A stretch of 64,000 bases of DNA from positions 636,501 to 700,500 of the forward strand of contig JAFREQ010000065.1 in assembly GCA_025331565.1 (NCBI GenBank), in the 5' to 3' direction. Below are positions 1 through 14,100 of this stretch, piece by piece. Position 1 is the first letter of the stretch; each line of letters starts with the position of its first letter. Under the pieces are notes generated by a model. The model was not told where the DNA came from. It saw only the letters and a list, made by a program, of their open reading frames with translations, and did not search any database. The stretch comes from Holacanthus passer (Eukaryota; Chordata; Actinopteri; Pomacanthidae). A program made the translations under genes and the position numbers.

Positions 1-3000
1 TCTCCATTTTTCTCTCACACACTGGAAGGTTTTACTGCTCCCATTTGTCGGTATGATATTCCATTCACACATGGGTGATCAGTCCCATACCCTCCTTTTT
101 GCTCTCTAACAACAGGATGCTGGCTGGTGTCTCTCTATTGCTCCCTCTTGTTTTCTCCATCTTTCCCTTTCCATTTTTTCCCTCTCCCTAACACCCCAGG
201 ATGTCATTACCCCCACAGATGTTTCGCTCCAGTCCTCTTACGACAAGTCAACACAACAGCACCGCAACTCCGGAGGTAGAATTCAGAATTGACTACCTAA
301 AACAAAGCACGCATGTAATTTCCACCTCAAGACCCAGCCAGACAAACAGTGGCCCCAGTTTTTTTCACTCTCCCTTTCTCTCTGTTATTCCCTAATTGGT
401 ATGGCATTCATGGCTGGAGCGCAACAGTTATTTCCATCCACTTGTTTTTCTCTCAACACATCACCTTTGCTGGCACTGGTTCCCAAACAACAGGGCTCTT
501 ACAGGGGATGGAATCTGGCTTCATTGCACACAGACGCCCGGAGGAAACAATAGATGCTAATTTGCTAATGACATTACTGTGGAGGTTATTAAAGCATCAG
601 CAGAGAGGCAGGAAGCATCTTCTTTGGGGGGGGGGGAGCTGCTCAATTGCTCCCAACCTGGACTCAACAGCAGTGCGACATTGCCGGGAAGAGATGTCGA
701 TGCGACTGTGCCGTCCCGAGGGAAGTGTCTCTTTTGAGGAGCAATCACCATAATGATGATCTCGCTAGTTGCCCATGGGCTAATCTGTTGGCTTTTATTA
801 ACGCCGCCACACAAGCACTCAAACACCAAATGTGACAAAGGTTGCTGTGACAACTGAGATGGTCACCATGGCACTGGGATGGCTGCTTTTTGGTAGTATG
901 GCATCGCAGCCTTCTTCCTACCCCCCTCACTTCTGTGTGCGGTGCCAAGAAGGGTTTTAGAGCAGCTTGCTTTCAACCGCCTCAAGCACAGATCGCCTCA
1001 CGATCTCAATCTTTCCACCCCCTTTCTTCACATTCTGAGCATGTTTACAGTGCGGGTGTGTATTCTGAGTTGAATGGTTTTGCATCAGGTTTTAACTGTA
1101 TTTGATAATCATGACTTACTCTGATATCATTATGGTCTCTTGATACACCAGTAGAGTGTGCTAGGCTTACATGCTCATACAGGTGAAAGGCTGAATGACA
1201 ACTCCTCCATACTAAGGCCACCTCACTGACTTGCATCAGCAGTTGCCCCCGTCTCTGTTAGGTGGATTCAAACTGGTTCGTCATTCATTTGCGTTCCACT
1301 TTTAAAAGAACATCCCCTGGATATGAGTCTGAGATGGAGTGTTTTTATTTTCTGACGTGGACCCCTCCTCCATCTCACCGGCCCTCTCTGCTTGCATCTG
1401 CATCGCGTGTGTGCTTTGTCTTGGAACAGCTACAGCTAATATTTCTAATGTTTGAATAAGAGCGCCTGTGTCTTCTCCACTGTGTCCTTGGCTTGGTAAT
1501 AGCTTGGAGAATGAATGCATGCACGGGCCACTTTCCATTCACATACACTGTTCTGCTCACACTCACAGGAACTGTAAAAGTTGTGCTCAACCATAAATCA
1601 CATGATGGACTTCGCCAAAGAGTCGACATTAGTTTTCCCATATTGGAAGATCACCTTGACCATTCGCTGAAAGAAACTTCCTTTTTGGACTTAGGGCTGC
1701 TTTCATGTTGGTATTGATCAGCGACGCTATCTCTTATTGATTTCTCTGCTGCACTACTACGTTTGATGGATTGATTGGCAGCCTGTAGCTAGAGACCAAT
1801 TTGTCAAGGAGCATTGGACCTTGTCAGAGAAGAGCACCATTATGGTGTGTGTGTGGGTAGAGAGTGTGTGCATATATGTGTGTGGGTAGAGGGTATAGTG
1901 GTGTTGCCTATTCACGGTTGGCTAGTGAGCCCTGAGTATGCGCAAGACTGAGCCTGCATATCGTCTCCCCCGTGGTTATAGCCGCGCTGATTGAAGCCCA
2001 CCTTAAAACGGAGATCATAGGCGGTTTCACCAAGTTGCTTTTCATTTTGCTTTTAATTTCAGCTCTCATTACGGGTAGGCCGTTGACATTCAAATAAACA
2101 TGTTTGCATATGTTGTTTTTTTTTCTTCTTTTTTTTTTTTCTGTTTGTAGCACAAGAGCTCCATCCTCCAAATGGCTGTGATTCAGCTGCTGCACATGAT
2201 GATTTGTGCCCCTAGTAATTATACCTTCCTCGTGCCGGGAGAGAGAGAGAGTAGGGAGAAAAAAACCTGTTGTTATTCTTAAATCCCCACTCGATGCTGG
2301 CTTAATCATTGTCTGCCTTGTCTTTGCAATGACTGTAATTGAAACATTAGCTGTTCGGGTCTATATACAGCATGTGGGCGGATCGTGTGCGCCCTGTGGA
2401 CGGATTTTAATCAAAAGCCTCGATCACAAGCCGAAGCAACTTGTGTATACTTCACTTCCTCTCTTTATTTTTCGCTTTTGGTGCTTTCTATTCTTTCCTC
2501 CTCATTTCCTGCGCGCATGTATGCATGTGTGTCCTGCATTTACGATGCATCGCTTTCACTTGTATTTTACTGCAATTTGCACAGCTGCAAAAATCTCTAT
2601 GTCAAAAGCGAGTGATCCATTAGCCAGTGCTATTGACTTTCCTTTAAGCGATGCCATCCTCCACAGCCAAGAACCCATGTTGTATTCACAAGCAGGCTCC
2701 GTGTTGACTTGATACCTGCTATGTACTTAGTGCTTTTCAACTCCAGTCCCAGGCTAAGAGACAAGCAACCAAAAGGAAGCATTTGCTCAAACGTATTGAC
2801 CACTTTCATGAATTTTTCATTGGCTGCTCAAGGCGATGGGTTGCCAGCTGGGCGGGTTGAGAAGATGAGGCGCCTATTCGATGCCGCTGACCACACACAC
2901 AACCCCCCCTAGGCTAGCGCCGCATTTTAAAGGTTTATCTCCTTGAACCCTTTAAACACCTGAGTGATACTGTACTTTAGAGGCCCTCACCACATCTCTA

Positions 3001-3091
3001 TCACCGCTATGACTCACCCAACATTAGACCCCAGGCCCAAAACTGCTTCTGACTGGCGTTGTCCTTGGCAACAACTTGAGCCACAGCTTAT

Positions 3092-3097
<6 letters not shown>

Positions 3098-3160
<63 letters not shown>
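3098..3160. repeat. (CT)n microsatellite
   Basis: About 31 uninterrupted TC/CT units; on the minus strand it reads as GA. It gives rise to long poly-Leu-Ser and Arg-Glu open frames that are not genes. Confidence 0.97.
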
Positions 3161-3167
<7 letters not shown>

Positions 3168-3599
3168 TCTATTTCTGAGCCTCTGTCTCTCCACCATTCG
3201 ATCTTGTCTGGTTACTTCAGAGCAGAGTTGAGGAAACATGTTGATCTTGCACATATTTCTCTCCACAGGCAGGGGAGGCACAGCACTGTCAGTGTGTGTC
3301 TCCAGAGACAACACACTTCTCAAAGCCAAATCCCAACCCCACCCCACCGACCGCAACACCCTCCGCTCAAATCCACATCCTCACCCCCCACCTCGCTCCC
3401 CAGTGGGTGGTCGATATACAGACCTCTTGGTCTGAAAATAAGATGCTGACTCATTTGCTTTTTTTTTTTCACCACCCTCTGTTGGGGCCTAACGAGTGAG
3501 TGTCCCTGACATCATCACAATCAACAAACAAGTTTTTTCCATCCGCCACAGAATCATAAATAATTAAACTTCATTAAGTGTTAAACTGATTCTTGATGC

Positions 3600-4470
3600 T
3601 GAGAAACCGAGCTGCTGTCTCTGATATTGTTGAAGAGTGGGTTGTCAGTTCTGTTGGTGGATTACTACCAGTGAACTCATGTCCTTTCTTTCACACTTCT
3701 CGGTGGATCTATGTAGTGTGAAAGGGGTCGCTCAGAGTATCGAGTCCACACCGGACCAGACTCTTCAGTTCTCCACAGCTTCACAAAGTGTTTTAGCAAC
3801 TTTCAGCCCATTGTTTTGGTTTTATTTCACTGCTCTCTTGAACATTTTCCAGCCAGAGCAGACAGCGAAAAATAAACTTACTGAACACAACCTGCTCTTC
3901 ACCTGTTGGTGGACACACACCGTTAACAACTAGCTAGTGAACATAGTGGAGTATTTAGCCGAGACAGCGCTAATATTTAACTTATATTCCTCTATGTTAA
4001 ATGCTAACGCTGCTCCACATCTGGCCAGGCAGTTGTTTGGTGGATTATAATATATCAGCATTGTGTTTACAGCTTGTTCCACTGCCTCCAACTGGCCAAA
4101 AAAATCAATGAATGCAGCTTGAATATTCATGGTAAACCAGGATGAGCATGGTTAATAGGGGCCAAGGGAGCTGGAGAACTACACTCATGGCTTCAACAGT
4201 ATTTTATCCTGCGCAATTTACAACCGGTGGCTCTAATAGACAACACATTCCCCAGCCTGCTGTCTTACACGTTCATACAAATCAGTTGTCGAGGATAACA
4301 AGGCGGTCTTACCTGTAGCTCACGTTCCAGCTCTGTGTTCAGATCGTGGACTCTGGTTCTATTAACTAACTAAGCTTGTCAGGTTTTTCTTTGTACTGTA
4401 TTTACAGGCTAAAATTAGAACGCTGTGTCAGTGTGAAAGTTTCCTGTCCATCAGAACGGCCAATCAAACC
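3600..4470. repeat. probable dispersed teleost repeat (unclassified)
   Basis: The block from about 3770 (ttttagcaactttcagccca) to 3990 (aactagctagtgaacatagt and onwards) resembles a repeat I recall in many percomorph genomes. I cannot name its family or fix its ends, and no terminal repeats or coding remnant are visible. The match is from memory only. Confidence 0.35.
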
Positions 4471-4886
4471 TTTCACTTCTACCAGTACATCAGAGAGCGT
4501 GCAATGAAATTTAAGAAAAGACATGATTAAATTCTTAAAAACCCACCTTTATCGTTTAAGTTTTTTGCTCTCAAGCTGAGACCTTAATTATTTGTGGGGC
4601 AAACAAGTGTTTGGGCTTGTAATTGCCCCCTGGGGAGGGAGGTGAAGATGCACATGGCATTTGTAATGTTCAAATCAGCCTGACATCTACAGAGAATCAG
4701 ATCCTTTATCTATAAATATTACATAATGTATTTTTTGAAATATCTTCTCTTTTTGATCAATGTATTATCATGTTTATTTGTTCTGTTGTAGTCTTGTTAG
4801 AATTGTTTGCCGTAGATGACCATCGTGCTGTAATTCCTTCCCTCTAACTGCTCGTATGTCTACCCCCTCCTTCTCTGTCTTTGCAG

Positions 4887-4931
4887 AACCTACGGGAGGT
4901 CTGGCTCAACTACCCACCGCACCCCCTGCAG
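4887..4931 (+). CDS. drosha: drosha exon: linker between RNase III domains a and b
   Basis: A 45-nt exon in phase 0 encodes 15 residues, NLREVWLNYPPHPLQ. It is preceded by a pyrimidine-rich tract ending ttgcag and followed by gttggt. The peptide matches the stretch in vertebrate DROSHA that directly follows RNase III domain a; human has D for the first N. It is the first drosha exon recognisable in the window. The exons for domain a were not found to its left. Confidence 0.93.
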
Positions 4932-5056
4932 GTTGGTTGAGATATGTTTTATTATTGATGTTTATTTTGGCTAGGTGCCTCTCATTAAAACTCACCTCAC
5001 CCCCAAGATAGAAAAGCGCTCTCCCATCTTTGAAGTTTTCCACTCTGGATGTATGT

Positions 5057-5114
<58 letters not shown>

Positions 5115-8100
5115 GGTAACAGAGGTGGCAAGCTGTTAGTTATTTCGCCTGAGGCTGACTGAGTTCTTTATAGCTGTCACAAGGCCCCCAGTAGCCTTCC
5201 ACTAGTCTCCATTGTTCTGCTCTTGTGTCTTGCTGCTCTCCATTTTGGTCGAGACCCTAATCCGCTTTTTCATTTACTCACTCCCTTTTCCTCCTCGCCG
5301 TTGCTCCTTTCTCTCCTCTTTCACCGCCGCAACATTCTCCCCTTCTCCTATATCATGCGTTTACACTCCCTCCCTCTCTCTCTTCGCTCTCTCTCTCTCT
5401 CTCTCTCTCTCTGTTCTGCCGTTCTTTGCTTTGCATGATCTGCCCAGAAACATTGAACATGTCAACAGTGTTTGTTTGAAATTAGGATTTGGAAGAAGAG
5501 ATCAAAGATGCCATAACAGGATTACAGTCCCGAATCACATGGGGCCTCCAGGGACCGTCAGGCATCCTTCTCTCTGATGTGTTTGTGTGGAGAAAGTGTT
5601 TCTTTGTGTGTATGCCGAGACTCGTCTTTAAGCAGTTTATTCCCTTCATCTCGCTGCGTGTGCTCGAGTGTTGCTGTGTCTTCATATGTGCATCTTTGCA
5701 TATCCATATTTTGCCCAAAATAACATTGTGTTTCTGTTTGTGTGTTTGCACGTACCGTATGTATGATGTATTTGTATATACTGTATGTTTGTTTTTCCTC
5801 GTATTTTTCATCCTGAAATGCTGAAGATCCACGGAGCGCCTGGATGTTTAAGTTGAGCCTGTCAGTGCTCAGAATAAACTCATTGTATGCAGCAGTCTGT
5901 TTTCCTGGTGAGTTGCACAGCGGAGGCCCAGCGGCGGGCACCACGGTCAGGGTGGAGCCCCGGGGTCAGGCCTACAACTGCTCTGTGGCGCAGGAATCCC
6001 CCCACAGTGTGCTGCATGAGTAGTCATTAGCCGCTTCAGAGGTGTGGCCTCATTACCACACGTTGTGCATGGCTGAGGTTTCCTCTGGGTGGTCCCCTGC
6101 CAGTGGGGTAACGCCTCTTATATTGTGCCAACCCCTTGGTAGCTTGATAGCATCCTGACCTTTTGTCTTGTGCAGGTTCACACAATGAAACAAATATCTG
6201 TCCCTTCGTTATTTATGTAATTATATATTCTATAATTGATGGAGGCCCCTCGAGTTTAGGCTAGAACATGATGCCCAGAATTGTTGCTGAGAGGTAACAA
6301 GGTGTCACCCCCCTCTGCCCCCCCACCAAGATGAGGATGACAAACAGAGGTGAAAGAGGAGCTGACTTAATGAGATCTGAGTGGATGGCAAAGGGAGCTC
6401 GCCATGGCACGGGTAATTATGCGTACACTCGTCTTTGGCATACATGCATACATTAGCCTTGCCACCGACGTGCCCTACAGAGCGCAGTGGAACGCTTCGA
6501 GGCACGTCTTTATGTCTTTCGTGTTTGCTCGATTCGCACCAGCGCATCATCACCCCCAGCTCTCCAGAATAATTTCCCAGAACGTCATTTACGTCGAGTC
6601 TGGATTTCAAAATTTTTGCTTTGGTCTATCGGGGAGATACACGAGTGTCAGGCTTTTTGGACCTCAAAAGACCTCGGCTCTGATTCTGCTTTCTGCCTGG
6701 ACTGAGCTGAAAGTGATGCTTTGAAGCCATTTCAAAAGTGTGTTTTTTTTTTCTTTTATAACTGCTGTTGATTTTTTTCCTCCTCTCTTCACTTCGTTTG
6801 AAGCCTTGCTGCTGGCCATTCCCCCTGAAGGATCGCTAGTGCCTATGAGTGCTGAACTCCTCAGATGCCGTTAGTTGTGATGCATGACATTTAAACGCCT
6901 TTCGTTAATTAACAGAGGGAAAAAAGGCTCAAATGAAATGTTTCTTAGGACATATTGGAAGATGGAACCATGACATTACTGGCGGCACTCCAATTAAAAT
7001 ACTGAGTTTAAAAATACATCTCTGCTCTGCGCTCTGGCTTGACATGGGAGACTGAGGAAGCTGTTTACTTGTCATGTCTTCATGAAAACACAAAGAATAC
7101 ACTTGAAAATGAAGTGTCCATCCTTCTTCGGAGAGCCTTGAATGTAGATTTCTTTATTCTTATCTGTGTGCTACTTTTATAGTGAACGGCTAAATGGAGC
7201 GAGCTAAGATGGTGAATTGAATGTGCTTTGGTTCCTTTTGAATGTCCACATGAAATTATGTTGTTCAGTGTTTTCTTTTTTCTGTGGAAAAGATATCTTG
7301 GTCAAGCTTACTGTTGTACCACGCTGAGACCAATTAGATGTTTCTAGCTGCCTAATTAATGCGCCCATAAGGATATCTCTTGATTCAACAAACATGCATG
7401 CACATATTTTCTTAGCATATCACTTCTTTTTCTAATGGGTACAGACATGAGCAAATACTGTAGTTAAAGCGAGCGGCATGTTTTGCTAAACCCGTTTACC
7501 TCTGAACCCACAAAGCCCTAAAGCCAATGTAAAGAGCACGATCAATTATCTCAACCCAAGAACTATTCTTTCAAAATGCAGAAGTCATGAGGCCGGGCGT
7601 CTCTGATATGAACTTACAGTGCGACTGAGTCACCACACATATTAATTGACCGTTTGAATCGCCAGATTTAGAGAGAGAGAGAAAAAAACGAGCTGTTTGA
7701 CTTAAAACTTAATGACGAAGAGATTCCATCTGCTGCAGATCATCTGAGTTTGTTTTGAGGCGGAGTAAAAACACACACTCTAAACGGGCCCTCAAGCAGC
7801 TCATACTGTAGAGGTTCATTCCGTTTAAGGAATTTATTTGACACTCTTATGCAGAACGACTTCATTGAGCAAATCGGGTCTTTTTTTTGTGTGTGTGTGA
7901 TTCGAGGATCTTTGAAGCAGCCATGCTGGTTGTTACTGGGCACAGACTGTATTTGTTATTTTGAGATTCTGTCACTAAATGAAATAAAATATATTTAATA
8001 GCTCTGAACACAGACAAGATGTTCTGCATAAAATTATAGAAAAACAAATGATTTCCTTCACTCAAATCATTACAGCTGTGCTACATTTCAAGCTTAAACT

Positions 8101-11100
8101 GAAGTTGCGCTGTGTAGTTTTACATTTTTTTTATGAATTCCATAATATTTCAAATAATTCATATTAAAAATATTTGAACATTTACTCGTCTCTACTCCTT
8201 CCATTTGGAGTTCGGAGTATGACCCATGAATCACGCCACATAACCAGAAGTAAGTGGACAGCTGAACACTACACACCATTATGTTATTGTTGAACACCTC
8301 ATCCCAAAAACCGTGGCCATCAGTGGAACCTGGTTGCAATGATTGCCAACATTCAGCCACAAGAACATTAATGAGGTTGGTCACAGATGTTGCTGGGTGA
8401 AGGTCTGGCTCGGAGTTGGCTCTGTAGTTCATCCCAGATGTGTTGGATGGGGTTCAGGTCAGGGTTCTGTGCAGTTCTTCAACACCAAACCGGGAAAACC
8501 ATTTCTTATAGACCTGACTCTGTGCAAGGTGACACTGTCATGTTGAAACAGGAATGAACCTTCAGCAAACCACAAAGTTGGAAGGATACTGAAAAGTATA
8601 TGCTGTAACATCAATTTGCCTTTATTGGAACCAAGGACCCCAGCCCAAACATGCAACTAGACTGAAGTAGACAAAGGAATTGTGATATTGGTTTTAAACA
8701 AAGGAACAGTTTCTTTTTATTTTGACATAATTTGATTAGTGAGACGCCTCTGCTCTGTAAGGACTAGAGCCCCTTGCAGGTCCATGTTTTTGTCAACATG
8801 TTTTCTCCTTGTCCAGGTCCAGGAGCCTCAGACAGACAGGCAGCTGATCGAGACGTCTCCAGTCCTCCAGAAACTGACCAGCTTCGAGGACTCTATTGGA
8901 GTTTTGTTCACGCATGTGCGTCTTCTGGCCCGAGCCTTCACCTTGAGGACTGTGGGCTTCAACCACCTCACCCTGTAAGTACGGTCAGTGTTTGTTTGTT
9001 GATAATGGAGTTACAGCCAATTAAAATGCAAAGTGAGGCGCCAGTCGGCCAGATGTAATTTGCAAGGATGCTGCAGAACTAGCCAGACTTTGTCTGTTGT
9101 TCCCTCCAGAGGTGATGAGCCATGATGCATTATAATATATAATATGATCTGAGATGCTGGGAGTTTTATCATACGTCGAGCATTTTAAATTGTTGCTTCT
9201 GCTGTGAATGCGGCAGCCTTCCCCTCCTACATCATCATTATGTTTACCCCCTGCAGCTCATACATTTTCTGGCAGTCACCAAGACTGCCTTTATAAAAGG
9301 TGATGTGATGTTCAAAGTACCTCAGTGAAAGATGGCCTCTTTCACTGTTTTTTTGGCCCAGTGCCTAATCCAATGGGATCTGTAGTCTGCCTGTATCTCT
9401 GAGGCCGTAACCCCACTGCCTCATGGGAAATGGGGTTTTGATTCACTGAGTTGTCCAAGGCCGAAGATTTAAAACCTATCTTTTTCTTTTGTTGCAGCCA
9501 CATCTCTTATCTGACAGATTATTTTCTCTCATTGTTATGCTTCAGTCCACCTTGTGAATTCCTGGATTCTCACTTAAACGATTGTTTTTTCATCCAGATT
9601 TAATTTGGGCCACATTTACTGTACAGACGTATAATCCTGCAGTGTGTTGTGTTTGGAGAGATATGCATTGGGCTTTTGGGTTGCTTTTCTCTTGCTAATT
9701 GCAGCATTTCACAGTGATGCCGTGCTGATTTAAGCTCTGACATTGGAAATGTTCTTTTCCTCTCAGCTTCCTGTTTGACATTTGTTCAATAGGCAGTGAA
9801 GTTGCAAACTTCTGCAGAGATGATGGAGAAAGAGCAGCTCGGTCTGTTCGCAACAAAACAAGGCATCGTCGCGTAGTGACAGTGTAACCTTGCTTCTTCA
9901 TTGTTTGAGAAGATTGCTATTTTCATATGAAAATGTATTAACTAATGAGACTGTTCACTCCAATTTGAGCTGTTTCTCAGTATGAGAGGGCTATTTGCAA
10001 TGGAACCTTAACTCACTTCTGAGCTTTACAACATAACACAATAGTGAGTTTGACAGCTAAAGCAAATTAGCCTTGGCAGCACACCTCTGATATCTTATTG
10101 GCAGGCTGCACTCTGTAATTGCTTTCTTAGGTTTGCCACAAGGACATTGCTCTGTGTGTGAGAGTGTGTGTCTGCGGACGTGTGCGTGCGTGCGTGTCAT
10201 ACACACATTCACACATACAGTACACTGCTGTGTATCTTCTAATCCATCACTTAAATGTCAAACCTCTCCCCACTCATGGTCAGTGAAGTCGATTAGAGGT
10301 CCAGAGGTTTGTCTCCCACTGAGCTTTACTTTGAGGACTTTCCAACTCAAGGTTGATACCAATGTTATTCTCTAACTTGGTGGCATCACATCCAATAGCT
10401 TAAATCACTCTATGCAAGGTGGAAGTTTAACCTAATGCATTTTTGCATTACACAGAATTGTATTGTTATTTTTCCTCGAGCAGCAAAAAGGAAAGAATTC
10501 ATATATTTTCAGGGTAATTTATGTTCATTAGCTCATTAGTGGCCAAAGGCAGGTTGACCTAAATAGAGCCGACTGACTTGAAAGCTGGAACTGAGGAACG
10601 GCTGCCCATGAGGACCAAAGGTTATACCAAAGTAGGTCACACCGCCGTGACGGAGAGAAGAACGAGGTCAGATAACGCAGAGAAGGTCAGACAATAAGGT
10701 AGACAGCAGATGAGGAGACAGGGCCCAGGTTGGCCTTTGACCTTCCACTTTATGCAGAAATGGAGGACAGACTGACCTAGAAGAAGACAGTACAAGAAGA
10801 AAGTATGGGAGTTGACCCTGTAGAGAGGCGGTACAGACCGGAGGCTACCGTCAGACAGCCGAAATGGAGATCTGTGGCCCCCAGGCGCTGGGCTTCCTAT
10901 CTCCTCTCACAGCGGAAGAGCTGGGTGTTGCAAGAATTTCACTGCTAGTGAAAAAGAATCCATCTCTCTTCAAGTTCAGTATGTTTTTTTTTAAATGAAA
11001 GTACATTTCGCTGTGCAGCCTTGAGAGGAGTTATCTGAAGCATTCATACATGGAAATATATTTTGCTAAATAGATTTAGGTTGCACAGAATTGAAAGTTT

Positions 11101-14100
11101 AAGTAAATCAGTAAATGCAACAATTTTGGCTTTTGCAATTTTAAAAAGCAGGATTTTTTTTTTTTTTTCAAAGCCAGAAATGACTAACACACAGGCTTCA
11201 TTTTCAAACGTCATTGCAGATGAACTCCATCAGTCATTTAGCAACCAGTTTCAGGTGGAGAATAATATTTGAGGGTGATGATCCTTTACAAGTAAATGTA
11301 AATAACAGGAGTTTTCTGAGTATCAGTATTTGACCAAGAGAGAATGAGGCAGACTAAAACAGAGCTGAAATAATGAAAAATGATGTTTAAATATTTCATC
11401 TCATTTGCTATTTGAAGAAAAAAGTATTAAGTTTTAAGATCAGGCAATTCATTAAACAGCTTGTCTGTAAAGATTTTACATCATCCGTACTATAACTTTA
11501 AAGCCAAGGCAGTTTTGTTCCTCTGCAGTGAAAACACGCTTAATTCATTTTCTGTTTAGTGCAGTTTTGCTAAAAGGGACCCTGAGATTTCATTAAGCTG
11601 AAGTACCATTTTGAATTTATATTGATCTTTTGATGTCGTAAATTTATTCTCGTATCTTGCGTTACCAACAGATATTTCCTCTATTGTCACTGAATGTTTG
11701 ATTCCACAGCCACAGCTCCACTTGCCCCCCAGTAACACTTTGTAGAAAGTGGCTGCAGATTACACATTTGAACCTTACACAAGCACGCACATGTGAAACA
11801 AGAACGCTATTTCCCTAAGAAGCGAGAGGAAAAATGGCCTTAAAAAATGTGCTCCCCTCTGCTGGAGCGGGCGGCCTGTCGCTGCCTCTTCAGAGCGGCT
11901 GTTAAAGGTATTTTAGATCAAAGTCAAAGGCGAATAAAGACCTCGGCTCCACACTTTACTTCAATTTCCCCCACCTTACTGGAGCATTGTGCCTCTGCTG
12001 TTGAAGTGAATAAGGGACAGCTCTTTGTGACGCTTCACACAGCCACTCCTATCTCTCCTTTTCCCCTTCATCTCTTCCCTTCTTTCCTCGCGTCTCTCAC
12101 TGTCACTCCACTGTTCCCCCTCTCGCTCTGCCTCCTATTGGACATGAAGTAAGCTCACACTGCACCTTCTCAATCTGCTTCTCCCCAGCATACGCTCTCT
12201 GGCAGCTTCACATGTGCGGTACTGAAGTGCAGGATGAGCAGGGAGTTCTCCCAGCTTCCCACTGGCCTTCATTTCCCTCTTCTATTACCCCCCCCCTCCC
12301 ATCCCAACCTCCGCTCTTCACGCTCTCATGTGTTGTGGCAGAGCCTTTTCATTAAGAAGCTCTGTGATTATTTTTAATGTGGGAGTGTGCGTCAGGCAGT
12401 GTCCCTTCCCTCCTAATGAAGCTCAGATCTGGACCTTAAAGACGAGAGCCAAATGAAAAAGTCTTACTGCTGCTGCTCACTTCTGCTGTCTTTAGATTCA
12501 TACAGCAAAATCTGCTTCTTTATTTTTTTTTTTTTCTTGTCATAAACATGAAATATCCAAATGGGATTTCAGGCGGTCAGCCAACTCTTTCCATCATATA
12601 AAACTACCCTTGATGAGTGCTTAAACATTTAGTTGACTGATTGATTGATTGATTGACGTTGGTAATTAATTGTCATTTATTTGGCAGAAGCGCCAAATAT
12701 TTTCTCTGCTGTGTTATTGAAAGTGAAGATTGTGTGTGCTTTGAAATTGTGATGGACATTTCACACCACTGCTGGACCTAAACTGAACAATTAATGGAAA
12801 AAAATTAATCAACAAATGAATCTATTTGAATCTGTTATTGTAGTTTAAGTGACAAATTTATTCATTTCTCTCTTCTCTCCTAAATAATTAGCCGATTGGT
12901 TGATTAAAAGAAAAATAAATGATATATTCGATTATTTGACTAATTAAGTCTTTTATTAAGCAAATTTCTGTTCATGAGTTTCTTTTTCCAGCCTCTCAAA
13001 TGTGAGAATTTTTCCTCTGTTTTATATCGATATAAATCGACCACCTTTTGAACTTTTGCTTGGGCCAAACAAAGAATATAGAAACTGTGATGGGCATTTT
13101 TTTCAATCTGTTATGCATGAATCATTTAGTCAGCAGAAAAAAATAATGACGGGATTCATTGAAAATCAAAATGACTGCTAAAGATGCTCTAACTGCAGTT
13201 TCACCGAGTCTTTAACTCAGATCTCTTTGGCTCAGATTCGCCGCGGCCCATAAAAGGCAGAGGCTCCAGAAATCGGACAATAAACTTTGACCTTTTTCTT
13301 TCTTTGATGTCAGCTTCCTCCTCGTCTCCTACCTCTGCATCTCTCTCCCTCTCATCTTCAAGCTTTTCCCTCCTGCAAGGAGCTCATATCTATAGATGGA
13401 GATGTGCTCTGCTGTTGTACGTACCTCTCTGCTTGTGTGGCGCTCGCTCACGCCCCCCCACCCAACGCTTCCTGCCTGGCACAGCACCAGCCCACATCTG
13501 CAATGCTAATCTATAATTCTGTTTAATTAATGACCTGCCTTTCACTGATGGGGAGAAAGGCAGGAAGCTGAAGTACAGTATCACAGCGCTGCCATTAGAT
13601 TTTTCTAGAAATTGTTAGAAGGTTGAATGTTGTTCTCTGAACCTGTGTGCACGCTTGCTGCTTTTATGGGCTTAGGGTTTTGACAGGCGCTCCTGCAGGT
13701 GTAGCAGAAGGTTTTTTTTAAGCATGTTTTCTTCCGTTTTTTTTTTTTTTTTTTTTTTTCTTTTCCATTTGAATTGCAATCAAAGCCCTGCGTTTTTTCT
13801 TTAGAAGGGCTGCTACTTGAGGCAGCCTCCGAGTTGTCACACAGCCTGTCAGTGCAGCTGTTCCCAGAGGCCACCCATGAAATGTACATCAGCCGACTTC
13901 ACCGTTTCTGTTAAAAGACTAAAAGCCTGGTAGATTTGTCGAGAGGGCATGATGCCTTTCATGCCCTGCTGATGTGGAGCTGAATAACCTCGTGTAAAAC
14001 CCTCCCCTCTTTTTACCCCATTTCTCCCTGCCCTCCCTCCTCACTCACCATTTCATTTTATCCTTTTGTAAATTTCCTTTTTTTATTCTCATTCATCCTG

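Larger units (their letters stand above)
1..4886. other. drosha intron sequence, left of first visible exon
   Basis: No drosha exon for RNase III domain a was recognised here, so this is taken as intron. It contains a G11 run at 626-636, a long CT tract near 3098-3160 and a probable dispersed repeat at about 3600-4470. A 168-codon open frame at 2206-2712 shows no domain and looks like chance. Confidence 0.6.
4932..8816. other. drosha intron
   Basis: Intron of 3.9 kb. It contains a GT tract (5060-5113), a CT tract (5387-5412), AT-rich unique-looking sequence and a Tc1-like transposon remnant (about 8232-8660). Nothing else was recognised. Confidence 0.85.

Noticed and set aside
2206..2712. 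Open frame of 168 codons on the + strand in the left intron
   Set aside because: No domain or signal, Cys/Phe/Leu-rich translation of pyrimidine-rich DNA, and no supporting splice structure; it looks like chance.
3098..3160. Regular short repeats as a possible CRISPR-like array
   Set aside because: All regular repeats in the window are simple microsatellites without spacers, and the genome is a vertebrate one.
1..4886. Search for drosha exons of RNase III domain a
   Set aside because: No stretch encoding the domain a signature or its following helix was recognised, so these exons are taken to lie left of the window.
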